From NCBI RefSeq assembly GCF_003151255.1, contig NZ_CP029481.1:1488001-1552000 (forward strand): a DNA stretch of 64,000 bases, written 5' to 3'. Under the pieces are notes generated by a model. That model was not told the origin of the DNA. It did no database searches and saw only the letters and a list, made by a program, of their open reading frames with translations. The DNA comes from Microvirga sp. 17 mud 1-3 (GTDB taxonomy: Bacteria > Pseudomonadota > Alphaproteobacteria > Rhizobiales > Beijerinckiaceae). A program made the position numbers and the translations under genes. This document shows, one piece after another, positions 17,880 to 26,509 of this stretch; the first letter of the stretch is position 1, and each line of letters begins with the position of its first letter.

Positions 17880-18664
17880 GGATTCTCGTCTGCAACGATG
17901 ATGGCGTCGAGGCTCCCGGCATTGCCTTCCTGACCGAGGTTGCTCGCAGCCTTTCCGATGATGTGTGGGTCGTTGCCCCCGACGGAAAGCGGACAGCCGG
18001 CAGCTCATCGCTGACCATTGCCCGGCCCCTGACGATGAAGAGGCTCTCGGAGCGGCGGTATTCATGCTCCGGCACTCCGGCCGATTGTGTCATCTCGGCC
18101 ATGGCTTGGCTCTTCAAGGACGACAAGCGGCCCGACCTGGTGCTTTCCGGCATCAATGATGGCCGTAACGTAGGGGAAGATCTCGCATATTCCGGCACGC
18201 TCGGCATCGCGCGGGAGGCTAGTTTTTGGGGTGTTCCGGCGATCGGCTTCTCGCGGGTCAAGAATCCCCGGACGACTGACAAGGATCTGCCCTGGCTGGC
18301 CGGGCTGATCCATGGCCTCTGGCAGAACCGTGCGACCTGGGCCATCGAGGGGCATTACCTGTGCGTCAATCTCCCGGCGGAGCTCCCGGCCGGGATCCTC
18401 CAGCCGAAGATCGGCCGGGACAAGATCGGCCGCTTGGCTGACGTCGTTTCGACCGAGGGGGACGAGACGGTCATCGTGGTGCCGCGCGGACGCAGCCATC
18501 ATACGACTCCTGGCGACGATAACGAGGCCATCGACAGCGGCCACGTCACCATCAACCGCCTGAACTGGTTCGGCGAAACGCCTCTGGAGACGGGTTTCAT
18601 ATCCGGTCTGATGGAGGTCGCCGGAGCGCGGGCCGGGGAAAGCTGCGTTCGGGAACAGGCTTAA
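17876..18664 (+). CDS. surE: SurE-family 5'/3'-nucleotidase (acid phosphatase)
   Basis: The protein has 262 residues with the SurE metal-binding start ILVCNDDGVEAPGI, the GSSSLTIARPL segment, SGTPADCVISAM and VLSGINDGRNVGEDLAYSGTLGIAREA. SurE enzymes dephosphorylate nucleoside monophosphates and some other phosphates. The usual housekeeping surE lies beside pcm or nlpD, whereas this copy ends an ABC-importer operon under a SorC-type regulator, so it is probably a dedicated paralogue. It overlaps the MBL gene by four bases. Confidence 0.92.
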   Translation: MRILVCNDDGVEAPGIAFLTEVARSLSDDVWVVAPDGKRTAGSSSLTIARPLTMKRLSERRYSCSGTPADCVISAMAWLFKDDKRPDLVLSGINDGRNVGEDLAYSGTLGIAREASFWGVPAIGFSRVKNPRTTDKDLPWLAGLIHGLWQNRATWAIEGHYLCVNLPAELPAGILQPKIGRDKIGRLADVVSTEGDETVIVVPRGRSHHTTPGDDNEAIDSGHVTINRLNWFGETPLETGFISGLMEVAGARAGESCVREQA

Positions 18665-18698
18665 GAAACTGAAGCCATAAGCGGGCCGCCATGCCCGC

Positions 18699-18720
18699 AG
18701 GCGCCCGAGTGGCGCCTTTG
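18699..18720 (+). terminator. possible terminator after surE
   Basis: AGGCGCC (18699-18705) and GGCGCCT (18711-18717) form a 7-bp stem followed by TTG. A second small hairpin (GCGGGC/GCCCGC, 18681-18698) lies directly before it. Confidence 0.5.
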
Positions 18721-18819
18721 ATCAGGTCGAAAGCCCTCTTGGCTTCAGGGGATTGCTTTCGGCACGGTCTTGGCGTTCATTGACATACTAAGTCGGCAAA
18801 TAAAATCGGGCTTTTTGGA

Positions 18820-20511
18820 ATGGACGCGACCCGGACACTCATTCAGTTGATCGGCAGTGTCGCCCTCATGCTTTGGGGAGTGTACTTGGTGCGCTCGGGC
18901 GTGAGCGAAGCCCTGGGAGCCCAGCTGCGGCGGCTGGTTGCCGCTTCGTCACGGAACCGGCTGACAGCATTCACCAGCGGCCTGGTCGGGACGACGCTGC
19001 TGCAATCCAGCACGGCCATGGCCCTCATCATTGGCTCCTTTGCGGGACGCGGTATCATCGGCCTGTCGGCGGCTTTGGCCGTCATGCTCGGAGCCGATGT
19101 CGGCTCGACGATCGCGGCGCAGCTCCTGGCTTTCGACATCAAGTGGTTCTGGGCGATTCTCGTGGCCGGTGGCTTCGGGCTCTTCAGTGCCAGGGAAAGT
19201 GCCAAGAGTGTCGCAAGGGCCATCATCGGTCTCGGCCTTCTCCTGCTGGCGCTTCAGGAACTCGGATTGGCTGCGGCGGCCTTGCGCGAGTCACCGACCG
19301 TGCGCCTCGTCCTTGGAGCCGTGGCCGAGGAGCCCATGATTGCGCTCATCGTCGCGGCACTGCTGACCTGGGCGGCCCATTCCAGCCTCGCGATCGTCCT
19401 TTTCATCATGTCTCTGGCAGGCAGCGGCGTCATCTCGATGCCCGAAGGGCTGGTTCTCGTGCTCGGCGCCAATATCGGCGGTGCATTCGCCCCATGGGTG
19501 GCGCTTTCCGGTTCGCCGCCTGCGGCACGGCGCGTTCCGCTCGGCAATCTACTCATGCGCGGCGTCGTCGGTCTCCTCGTGCTGCCGTTCATCAGTTTCA
19601 TCGCCCAGGAAATGAGCTTGTGGATCCAGGATCCGGCCCGCAACGTCGTCCTGTTCCACACGGCTTTCAACCTCGGGGTCGCAATAGTCGGTCTCCCGTT
19701 CGTGGGCCTCCTGGCCAATCTTCTCGAGCGCTGGGGCAACGAGCCTAAGGGCGCTGTCGACGAGGGTCAGCCGCGCCACCTGGAGCCAAGCGTGCTCGGC
19801 ACGCCATCGGAGGCCCTGGCCTGTGCCATGAGGGAATCCCTGCGCATGGGAGAACTTGTCGACACCATGCTCAACAACGTGCTGGCTGTGATCGAGGGTA
19901 ACGACCAGAAGCTTCTGAAGGATATCGAGAAGGCGGACGATACGGTGGACCGGCTCCACGAAGCCATCAAGCTCTATCTGGTCGAAGCATCCAAGGCCGC
20001 CATGTCTGACGAGGAAAGCCGCCGTCTGCTGGAAATCCTGACCTTCACGACCAACCTCGAACATATCGGCGACATCATCGACAAGAACCTCGTCGAGCTT
20101 GCGGCCAAGAAGATGCGGCGACAGCTGTCGTTCTCGGCCGAAGGGCTTGCGGAGATCCGTACCTTCCACAGCCGCGTCACGGAAACGATGCGCATGGCCT
20201 CGAATGTGTTCGCCACCCGCGACATCAGCCTGGCGAGACGGCTTTTCGCGGACAAGAGCACCATGCGCGCGGCGGAGCGGAACGCGACGGAGAGCCACTT
20301 CGTGCGCCTGAAGGACGGCCGGCCGGAATCGATCGAGACCAGCTCCATCCATATCGACATCATTCGAGATCTGAAGCGCATCCACGGCCATCTCACGGCC
20401 ACCGCTTACCCGCTTCTCGAGGCGCAGGGTGACCTGGCTGAATCGCGGCTCCGGCAGAGGAATGCCCAGGAGACGCCGGACATGACGGCATCTTTGAGCG
20501 GGCGTGCCTAA
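18820..20511 (+). CDS. Na/Pi cotransporter family protein with PhoU-like domain
   Basis: The protein has 563 residues. Residues 1-310 hold two inverted Na/Pi repeats with the QSSTAMALIIGSFAGRG signature and the second-repeat partner AAHSSLAIVLFIMSLAGSG. Residues about 330-540 form a helical PhoU-like domain. It is an inner-membrane protein of the NptA/YjbB type, moving phosphate with sodium. It follows the SurE operon on the same strand after a probable terminator. A link to phosphate released by SurE is possible but unproven. Confidence 0.92.
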   Translation: MDATRTLIQLIGSVALMLWGVYLVRSGVSEALGAQLRRLVAASSRNRLTAFTSGLVGTTLLQSSTAMALIIGSFAGRGIIGLSAALAVMLGADVGSTIAAQLLAFDIKWFWAILVAGGFGLFSARESAKSVARAIIGLGLLLLALQELGLAAAALRESPTVRLVLGAVAEEPMIALIVAALLTWAAHSSLAIVLFIMSLAGSGVISMPEGLVLVLGANIGGAFAPWVALSGSPPAARRVPLGNLLMRGVVGLLVLPFISFIAQEMSLWIQDPARNVVLFHTAFNLGVAIVGLPFVGLLANLLERWGNEPKGAVDEGQPRHLEPSVLGTPSEALACAMRESLRMGELVDTMLNNVLAVIEGNDQKLLKDIEKADDTVDRLHEAIKLYLVEASKAAMSDEESRRLLEILTFTTNLEHIGDIIDKNLVELAAKKMRRQLSFSAEGLAEIRTFHSRVTETMRMASNVFATRDISLARRLFADKSTMRAAERNATESHFVRLKDGRPESIETSSIHIDIIRDLKRIHGHLTATAYPLLEAQGDLAESRLRQRNAQETPDMTASLSGRA

Positions 20512-20610
20512 GCAGGCTTCGTGTATTCTGATAGAAAAGCCCGAAGAGCAGGGACTGTCGAGACGGGATTCTACAATAGCGCATCGATCCTGCTACGGCA
20601 GGTGATGTTG

Positions 20611-20633
20611 CGGCCCGGACTGATGCCGGGCCG
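20611..20633 (-). terminator. hairpin at the end of the aco-like operon
   Basis: CGGCCCGG (20611-20618) pairs with CCGGGCCG (20626-20633) around a seven-base loop. It lies just beyond the stop of the E2 gene in the minus direction. No long T-run is present. Confidence 0.45.
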
Positions 20634-20643
20634 CCAGAGCCTA

Positions 20644-22011
20644 CTATCCTGCGCGCGCCAGTTCCGCGCTCAGGCGGCCAATGGCATGCCGCTGTTCCAT
20701 CTGCGGCATATGACCGGTCGCCGAAAAGACGTGAACGGCGATATTCCCCGGAAGGCCCATGGCATGGCGAACCGGAATGATCCGGTCCTCAGCGCCAAAG
20801 ATGACCTTCACGGGCCAGTCGAAGCTCTCGAGAAGAGGCCGGATGCTGAAGGCCTGCGTCCCATCCGGGAAGATGCTGGCGGCGAGCCGTTCCTGGAGTT
20901 TCGGTTGGTCGCTGGTTCGTGCCCGCAGCGTGGCACTCACGAAGGACGCTCCCAGGGAGCCTTCGTCGAAGACGAGCTCCCGAACCCACGGTGCCAGGCT
21001 CGCCTCGCTCGTCGCGCGCAGGAAGCCCGAGATGAAGGCACCGTTGATGTCGGGGCCAAGCCCGGCTGGCGAGAGCAGCATCAGCGAACGGATGTCCAGC
21101 ATCGACTGCGCTGCGACGGTCGCCGCAACGGCAGCGCCAAGCGAGTGGCCGATCAGATGGAGGCTACCGACGCCCTCATCCGCAAGAGTGTCGAGCACGG
21201 CTGCCGCGAGATCCTCGAGAGAGCTCTGGCCCGCCAAGGGAGAGCGGCCATGCCCTGGAAGATCGATTCCGAGGATCGGCCGATCCGAGGGCAGGGACGA
21301 GAGGACAGGGCGCCAGCTGTTCAGGTCGGATCCAAAACCATGGATCAGGACGAGGGGCGTGCCCGTGCCCTGACGCAACCAGGTCCGGTAAAGGGGGGAG
21401 GTTCCGGACGTCGGTGCCGGGATGGCATCCTGCCGGGCCCGGGCCAATCGTGGCGAAGAGACCTCGGCTACAGCGCTCGTACTGACATCGTTCCCAGACA
21501 GAGTGCCGAGATGTTCGAGCACGTCGCTTTGCTGAATACGTCCCCGGGGCCCGGAACCTTGCAGGCGGCTCAGCTCGATGCTGTGCTCGCGAGCAAGTCG
21601 CCGCGCCAAGGGCGTGGCGCGCAGGCCGTCCGATACCGACGTCTGTCCCATAGGCAGGGCTGCAGGCGGTGTGGCCGGAGCCGGGGATGCGGGTCGAGCC
21701 GGGGCATCGGCAGAAGTTGGGATATCGATAGGAGCGCCAGGCGCCGCCTGGACCGGGCCATTATAAGCCTCGCCCTCCCCATAGATCTGGGCGACCACGC
21801 TGCCGACCGGGACTTCCTTGCCTTCTTCGCCTGTGATGTCCCGAATGATGCCGGACACGGGGGCTTCGATCTCCATCACGGCCTTGTCCGTCTCGAGCTC
21901 GAAGATCACCTGGCCCTTCTCGACCTTGGCATTCTCGTCGACAAACCAGCGGGAGACTTTGCCGGTCGCCATATCCATGTCGACGCGCGGCAGGATCACC
22001 TCGGTAGGCAT
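20644..22011 (-). CDS. acoC: E2-like lipoyl protein fused to an alpha/beta hydrolase (AcoC type)
   Basis: The protein has 455 residues from an ATG at 22011, with AAGGAGG seven bases upstream. Residues 1-78 are a lipoyl domain with the attachment lysine in FELETDKAVMEIEAP. Residues about 130-165 are a peripheral-subunit-binding domain (RATPLARRLAREHSIELSRLQGSGPRGRI). Residues about 195-455 are an alpha/beta hydrolase with nucleophile GHSLGAA, in place of the usual E2 acyltransferase domain. This architecture is known from acetoin dehydrogenase E2 (AcoC). The operon also encodes both E1 chains and a DRL-like oxidoreductase but no E3, which must come from elsewhere. Confidence 0.9.
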   Translation of the reverse strand: MPTEVILPRVDMDMATGKVSRWFVDENAKVEKGQVIFELETDKAVMEIEAPVSGIIRDITGEEGKEVPVGSVVAQIYGEGEAYNGPVQAAPGAPIDIPTSADAPARPASPAPATPPAALPMGQTSVSDGLRATPLARRLAREHSIELSRLQGSGPRGRIQQSDVLEHLGTLSGNDVSTSAVAEVSSPRLARARQDAIPAPTSGTSPLYRTWLRQGTGTPLVLIHGFGSDLNSWRPVLSSLPSDRPILGIDLPGHGRSPLAGQSSLEDLAAAVLDTLADEGVGSLHLIGHSLGAAVAATVAAQSMLDIRSLMLLSPAGLGPDINGAFISGFLRATSEASLAPWVRELVFDEGSLGASFVSATLRARTSDQPKLQERLAASIFPDGTQAFSIRPLLESFDWPVKVIFGAEDRIIPVRHAMGLPGNIAVHVFSATGHMPQMEQRHAIGRLSAELARAG

Positions 22012-22013
22012 CG

Positions 22014-23036
22014 TCAAGCCTCCTTGCGAACGAGCTTGCGCGCCGCCGCAACGATGTCGGGAACTTGAGGCACGGCGGCCTTTTCCAGCTCCGGATTATA
22101 GGGGAGGGGGGACTCGGCGCCGCCCAGCCGCAGCACGGGCGCATCGAGATAGTCGAAGGCGTCGCTCTCGACGATGGCGGCGCTGATCTCGGCACCGATG
22201 CCCAGGGTCTTCACCCCTTCATAGACGCAGAGGAGCCGGGAGGTCTTCTTGACGCTCTCGATGATCGTCGCCGTATCCATGGGGCGGAGGGATCGCAGGT
22301 CTACCACCTCGACGTCGATTCCCTCGTCGGCAAGCTGCTGGGCTGCGTCGAGCGACTTATGGACCATGATCGACGTGGCCACGATGGTCAGGTCGCGGCC
22401 ATGACGGCGGGTCTCGGCCTTGCCGATCGGCACCGTATAATGGCCCTCCGGCACCGGACCCTTCATCTTGTAGAGCAGCTTATGCTCGAAGATCATGACG
22501 GGATCCGGGTCCGCCACGGCGGCGAGCAGCATTCCCTTCGCGTCGTGCGGCGTCGAGGGCTGGAGCACCTTGAGGCCGGGCACGTGGGCAAGCCAGGCCT
22601 CGAGGCTCTGGCTGTGCTGCGCGGCCGCGCCGGTCCCGGAGCCTGCCGGGAAGCGCATGACGAGGGGGACCGAGACATTGCCGCCGAGCATGTAGCGCAT
22701 CTTGGCGGCCTGGTTCACGATCTGCTCCATTGCGAGCGTCGCGAAGTCCGAGAACTGAAACTCGAAGATCGGCCGCATGCCCGTGACGGCTGCGCCGACC
22801 GCGACGCCGGCGCCACCAAGCTCGGAGATGGGCGTGTCCATGACCCGATCCTCGCCGAAGCGATGGACCAGGTCGCCGGTCACTTGGAAGGCGCCGCCAT
22901 AGACGCCGATATCCTCGCCCATGAGAAAGACGCGTTCGTCCATCTCCATGGCGATGGCCATGGCCTCCTGGATAGCCTGGGCATAGCTGAGTTCGCGCAC
23001 ATTCGCATCCATGGCGGCATCAATCCGTGTAGACAT
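22014..23036 (-). CDS. acoB: thiamine-dependent 2-oxo acid/acetoin dehydrogenase E1 beta subunit
   Basis: The protein has 340 residues with the transketolase-type fold of E1 beta: [41 protein letters not shown] broken over the first strands, [14 protein letters not shown] motif ([21 protein letters not shown]) and the C-terminal [24 protein letters not shown]. It pairs with the E1 alpha chain encoded directly before it; the start at 23036 overlaps the end of that gene by 17 bases, and an ATG at 23012 is an alternative. The complex would cleave an alpha-hydroxyketone or decarboxylate a 2-oxo acid. Confidence 0.92.
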   Translation of the reverse strand: MSTRIDAAMDANVRELSYAQAIQEAMAIAMEMDERVFLMGEDIGVYGGAFQVTGDLVHRFGEDRVMDTPISELGGAGVAVGAAVTGMRPIFEFQFSDFATLAMEQIVNQAAKMRYMLGGNVSVPLVMRFPAGSGTGAAAQHSQSLEAWLAHVPGLKVLQPSTPHDAKGMLLAAVADPDPVMIFEHKLLYKMKGPVPEGHYTVPIGKAETRRHGRDLTIVATSIMVHKSLDAAQQLADEGIDVEVVDLRSLRPMDTATIIESVKKTSRLLCVYEGVKTLGIGAEISAAIVESDAFDYLDAPVLRLGGAESPLPYNPELEKAAVPQVPDIVAAARKLVRKEA

Positions 23037-24042
23037 ATTGCGTGACGTCGGAAGGGGAGGGCGACGGGCTTGCCTTGGCGAACTCCAGCCCCTCGGCGAT
23101 CTCCGTCTCCACCTCGGTGCGGATCTTCTCGATCTCGTCGGGCGTGATCAGGCCGAGCTGGGTCAGTTCGGTCTCGAAGATGCCGATCGGGTCGCGGGCT
23201 TGCCAGGACTCGATCTCCTCCTTGGTCCGGTAGCGGTTACGATCGGAGCGCGAGTGGCCCCGGATGCGGTAGGTCTTGCTCTCGATCAGGGTCGGGCCCT
23301 CGCCACGGCGGGCTCTATCGGCGGCCTCGAAGGACGCGGCGGCCACGGCCCCGAAATTGTTCCCGTCGACGATGACGCCCGGCATGGAATAGGCACTGGC
23401 CCGGTCCGCGATGTTCGGCACTGCGGTCGAGCGCTTCGTCGAGGTGGACATGCCATAGCCGTTGTTCTCGCAGACGAAGATCACCGGCAGCTTCCAGATC
23501 GAGGCCATGTTGAGAGCCTCGTGGAACGCGCCTTCGTTGTTGGCGCCGTCGCCGAAGAAGGACACGACGACGGAATTCTTGCCCTGCTTCTTCAGGGCAA
23601 GTGCGGCCCCTACGGCGATGGGAATGCCACCGCCGACGATGCCATTGGCGCCGAGATTGCCTTTCGAGACGTCGGCGATATGCATGGATCCGCCGCGGCC
23701 GCGGCAATAGCCGTCTTCCTTGCCGAAGAACTCGGCAAACATGCGCTTCACTTCCGCACCCTTGCCGATGCAATGGCCATGACCACGATGGGTGGAGGTG
23801 ATGAAGTCAGCGTCCGTCAGCGGAGCGCAGATGCCAACCGCGCTGGCCTCCTGGCCGATGGACAAGTGCATCGTGCCGTGGATCAGGCCGCGCATATACG
23901 CTTCCTCCGCGCTTTCTTCGAAGCGGCGGATGAGGTGCATCTTGCGAAGCGCTTCCCTCAGGTCGTCGGAGGAAAGGCGCCGGTAGACGTCCGGCAGATT
24001 GGCGACAGGGGGCGCTGCCTTATCGGTCGTCGGTTGAGGCAT
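23020..24042 (-). CDS. acoA: thiamine-dependent 2-oxo acid/acetoin dehydrogenase E1 alpha subunit
   Basis: The protein has 340 residues from the ATG at 24042; an upstream ATG at 24075 is possible. The TPP-binding motif [20 protein letters not shown] leads to [15 protein letters not shown], and [11 protein letters not shown] and [10 protein letters not shown] are typical of AcoA/PdhA. In acetoin dehydrogenase the E1 chains cleave CH3-CO-CHOH-R to an acetyl unit and an aldehyde. The gene lies 51 bases after a DRL-like oxidoreductase, which suggests that the natural substrate may be a deoxyketose phosphate rather than acetoin (inference). Confidence 0.92.
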   Translation of the reverse strand: MPQPTTDKAAPPVANLPDVYRRLSSDDLREALRKMHLIRRFEESAEEAYMRGLIHGTMHLSIGQEASAVGICAPLTDADFITSTHRGHGHCIGKGAEVKRMFAEFFGKEDGYCRGRGGSMHIADVSKGNLGANGIVGGGIPIAVGAALALKKQGKNSVVVSFFGDGANNEGAFHEALNMASIWKLPVIFVCENNGYGMSTSTKRSTAVPNIADRASAYSMPGVIVDGNNFGAVAAASFEAADRARRGEGPTLIESKTYRIRGHSRSDRNRYRTKEEIESWQARDPIGIFETELTQLGLITPDEIEKIRTEVETEIAEGLEFAKASPSPSPSDVTQYVYTD

Positions 24043-24093
24043 GACAATTCTCTCGGCAGGTTGGGCAGGCAGCATGAGGCCGCCCGTTCGTTC

Positions 24094-25422
24094 TCAGGCG
24101 ACTTCAGCGAACCGCGCATCCGCTTCATCGAGGCGGCGGCGAATCTGGGTGACGACGAAGGACTCGTCCGGCTGGCAATTCGTATAGGTGAGGCGCTCAC
24201 CCGCCTTGATCGGCTTCACAACCTTGGCGCGCTCCGAGAGGCCGAGCGGCAGGGCGCGCTCGCTGCGTGCATCGCTCCAGGTCATGGCGAAGCCGCGATA
24301 GTCCGTCTCGCCGATCTTGCCCAGAGTTTCGCCCGGCTGGAGATCGCGCTTGGCGACCGAGACACATTCCGCGACCGGATGGTCGAGAGGCTGCATGTCG
24401 GGCCTCCCGAAAGCGACGGCTCGCGCGGCGGAGAGCGGCGTCTCGAGGCTGGTCAGGTGATAGGGGCGGAGGATCGAGAAGCATGGGCCAGGGCCCACCT
24501 TAAGGTCGACCATGCGCTCAAGGACGCGGGGATGCCTCGGCTTTACGATGCAGAAGACGCCCGGCGCGACTCCCTTGCCGATCGAATAGTCGACGACGCC
24601 CGAACGGTTGAGAATGCCGCCGTCCTCTTTGGTGCACAGCACCTGCGCCAGCTGCTCGCGCGTGGCGGTGGGGCCGTGCATGCCGGGAACGTCCGGCACA
24701 AGCCCGGTGGCGTTCGCGACCGCAACCATCTCGACCATGGTCTTGGTACCGTCCACGAACTCCACCAGCATGCGCGCATTCATGTTGCGCGCCCGGGCCT
24801 CCTCCTCATAGTCGGCCGGCATGGCGTCGAACTTGAGCGGATTGTTCTTGCCTTTGCCGGCAGCCACCACTTCGAAGCCGAGGCTCTGGGCGAAGCTGAG
24901 GATTTCCAGCGTACAGGCCGGCTCGTCACCGGCGGCGCCCGTGTAGACGACCCCGGCCTTGCGGGCCTCTTCCTTGAGGAAGCGCCCGACCGTGATGTCG
25001 GCTTCCACGTTCAGCATGACCACATGCTTGCCGTTCTTCATCGCCTCGAGGGCGAAGAGCGTGCCGATATTGGGATTGCCGGTGGCGTCGATCACCACAT
25101 CGATCCGCCCGGCCGCGCAAAGGGCGTTGATGTCTTCCGTGATGGCAACCTTGTTGGCCTCGATGGCGCGGTCAATGTCGGAGGCCGTGGAGGCGTTCAC
25201 AACGTCATCGAGCGCATGGCCGGCCAGGAGGGCCGCATCCCGTGCCGCCTGCGGGCGAACTTCGGAAATGGCACCGATGCGCACGCCGGGCATGAGCGCG
25301 ACCTCGACGACGATGTCGGTGCCCATCTGGCCCGCGCCGGCCAAGCCGATCGTGATCGGTCCCGACTTCTCCATCCGAGCGGCAAGCTCAGCTGCCAAAC
25401 CCAGTTGCGCGATCCGCGGCAT
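24094..25422 (-). CDS. DXR-II/DRL-like oxidoreductase with C-terminal SAF domain
   Basis: The protein has 442 residues. The N-terminal Rossmann fold has IGLAGAGQMGTDIVVE and IDVVIDATGNPNIGT; the central part resembles homoserine-dehydrogenase-like enzymes (GDEPACTLEILSFAQSLGFEVVAAGKGKNNPL); the C-terminus from about residue 350 is a SAF domain (CVSVAKRDLQPGETLGKIG). This matches, from memory, the DRL family, whose Brucella member turns 1-deoxyxylulose 5-phosphate into 2-C-methylerythritol 4-phosphate in place of DXR. Many DRL relatives occur in genomes with ordinary DXR and have unknown roles. Here it heads an operon with an acetoin-dehydrogenase-like complex, divergent from PTS genes. The start at 25422 follows GGGAAAGG; 25440 is an alternative. 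Confidence 0.78.
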   Translation of the reverse strand: MPRIAQLGLAAELAARMEKSGPITIGLAGAGQMGTDIVVEVALMPGVRIGAISEVRPQAARDAALLAGHALDDVVNASTASDIDRAIEANKVAITEDINALCAAGRIDVVIDATGNPNIGTLFALEAMKNGKHVVMLNVEADITVGRFLKEEARKAGVVYTGAAGDEPACTLEILSFAQSLGFEVVAAGKGKNNPLKFDAMPADYEEEARARNMNARMLVEFVDGTKTMVEMVAVANATGLVPDVPGMHGPTATREQLAQVLCTKEDGGILNRSGVVDYSIGKGVAPGVFCIVKPRHPRVLERMVDLKVGPGPCFSILRPYHLTSLETPLSAARAVAFGRPDMQPLDHPVAECVSVAKRDLQPGETLGKIGETDYRGFAMTWSDARSERALPLGLSERAKVVKPIKAGERLTYTNCQPDESFVVTQIRRRLDEADARFAEVA

Positions 25423-25487
25423 CGAACTGACCTTTCCCATTGAAGAGCGATGTCAGAAGGCTAGAGAACTTTTGTGTGTCGGTCAAA

Positions 25488-25498
25488 CAATATGTACA
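25488..25498 (-). promoter_or_regulatory. 11-bp motif TGTACATATTG, copy 1
   Basis: Read on the minus strand this is TGTACATATTG. It lies about 65 bases upstream of the DRL-like gene. An identical copy in the opposite direction is at 25909-25919 and a one-mismatch copy at 31900-31910, so it is a candidate operator for a shared regulator, probably the SorC protein at 30814-31848. Confidence 0.55.
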
Positions 25499-25908
25499 TT
25501 CTGAGAGCGCCATCCCTGCGATATTGCAGGCCTCAGAGACCTCCTGGTCTACCTCAAAGCCTGATCCTCATGGCCTGGCCATGGCTCCACAGTACGAAAG
25601 AACTATGCGGGGATGCCTATCGGTCACCTACTAAGCCAAGGTCTCGCTCGGACAATGCACAGCTTAAGACCGCGCCTCTGCCTGTGTCTGATTCAGATGG
25701 CGGCCCACCCAGGGCCCTGATCGACCCGCCAGGGATCGAGGCCGTGTGTGCGAAAGGGTCCGTGCAGTTCGGGACGAGATGAATTTCCAGCTCGTTGGCC
25801 CCCTACGCGTCACTGTCCAGTGGATTCATCAAGTGAGGGCTATGCTGGACACTCAACGCCAGTCACACTGTTCAGAGATGCCTTTCCCGGCTTCTCTCGC
25901 CGGCCTTG

Positions 25909-25919
25909 TGTACATATTG
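25909..25919 (+). promoter_or_regulatory. 11-bp motif TGTACATATTG, copy 2
   Basis: The motif is identical to copy 1 but in the opposite direction. It lies about 110 bases upstream of the GutM-like gene that starts the glucitol-type PTS operon. Confidence 0.55.
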
Positions 25920-26030
25920 ACATAAAAGGTGGCAAATGTTCTCCTCTGAAAATTGGCCTAAATGGCCGCGAAGGCCGACCATGCAGAGAGAACGTCTTGT
26001 TCGCCTGCGTGTTCAAGCTGGAGGTGGGTG

Positions 26031-26456
26031 ATGCCCCTATGGCAGATCGGATTGCTGCTGCTCGGCGTGGTCTGGCTCCTTCAGGCCGTCGGGACCTGGC
26101 TGCAGATGCGGCATTACCGCGAGGTCATGAGCTCCATCGGAGGCAAGTGGACCGACGGGTATCTGGGTGTCGGCAATGCCCGCGCCAGCCTCGGGCGAGG
26201 CGTCATTCTCATGCTGGTTCTTGGTCCGGACGACACGATCCGGGATCTGCTCGTCATGGAGGGGAGGAGTGTCTTCGCCAAGTTCGAGCGGCTGAGCCAG
26301 TATCAAGGCCGCAATGTCGGCAGCCTCCTTGAGGACGAGTCCTTTACAGGAAGGCGCGGGCGCAGGCAGGCCCTGGAACAGGCATTGCAGCAAATCGCCA
26401 GCGCAAAAGCTAGGAAGTCCGAGGTTCCGGCTCTGCCGGATCAGCAGCCGGCATGA
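26031..26456 (+). CDS. gutM: GutM-like glucitol operon activator protein
   Basis: The protein has 141 residues from the ATG at 26031, with GGAGGT upstream. It has an N-terminal membrane segment (LWQIGLLLLGVVWLLQAVGTWLQMRHY) and the GutM features GKWTDGYLGVGNARASLGRGVILMLVLG and MEGRSVFAKFERL. GutM proteins accompany glucitol PTS genes and help activate them, by a mechanism that is not well understood. It lies 53 bases before the SrlA-like IIC gene, probably in the same operon. Confidence 0.85.
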   Translation: MPLWQIGLLLLGVVWLLQAVGTWLQMRHYREVMSSIGGKWTDGYLGVGNARASLGRGVILMLVLGPDDTIRDLLVMEGRSVFAKFERLSQYQGRNVGSLLEDESFTGRRGRRQALEQALQQIASAKARKSEVPALPDQQPA

Positions 26457-26509
26457 GCCCGGCCGCATAATATAAGACGAGGCTTAGCCTTACGTCAGAG
26501 GGAGGAAAC

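Larger units (their letters stand above)
25423..26030. promoter_or_regulatory. divergent control region between DRL/aco and glucitol-PTS operons
   Basis: About 600 bp without a supported gene. It contains two inverted copies of an 11-mer (listed separately), one near each operon. A third version lies before the galactitol-type PTS. Short open frames here have no ribosome-binding site or recognisable sequence. Confidence 0.6.

Noticed and set aside
20521..22068. 515-codon open frame on the plus strand
   Set aside because: It is a shadow of the acoC gene on the other strand, with no ribosome-binding site or recognisable domain.
20644..24042. simple acetoin catabolism locus
   Set aside because: This remains possible for the E1/E2 genes alone, but it does not explain the DRL-like gene, the two PTS systems or the shared motif, and no acetoin-type regulator (AcoR) is present.
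23011..25443. 810-codon open frame on the plus strand
   Set aside because: It is the reverse-strand shadow of E1 alpha and the DRL-like gene in high-GC DNA; it has arginine/alanine-rich composition and no family match.
25474..25782. 102-codon open frame in the divergent control region
   Set aside because: It has no ribosome-binding site, low-quality composition and crosses a repeated operator-like motif.
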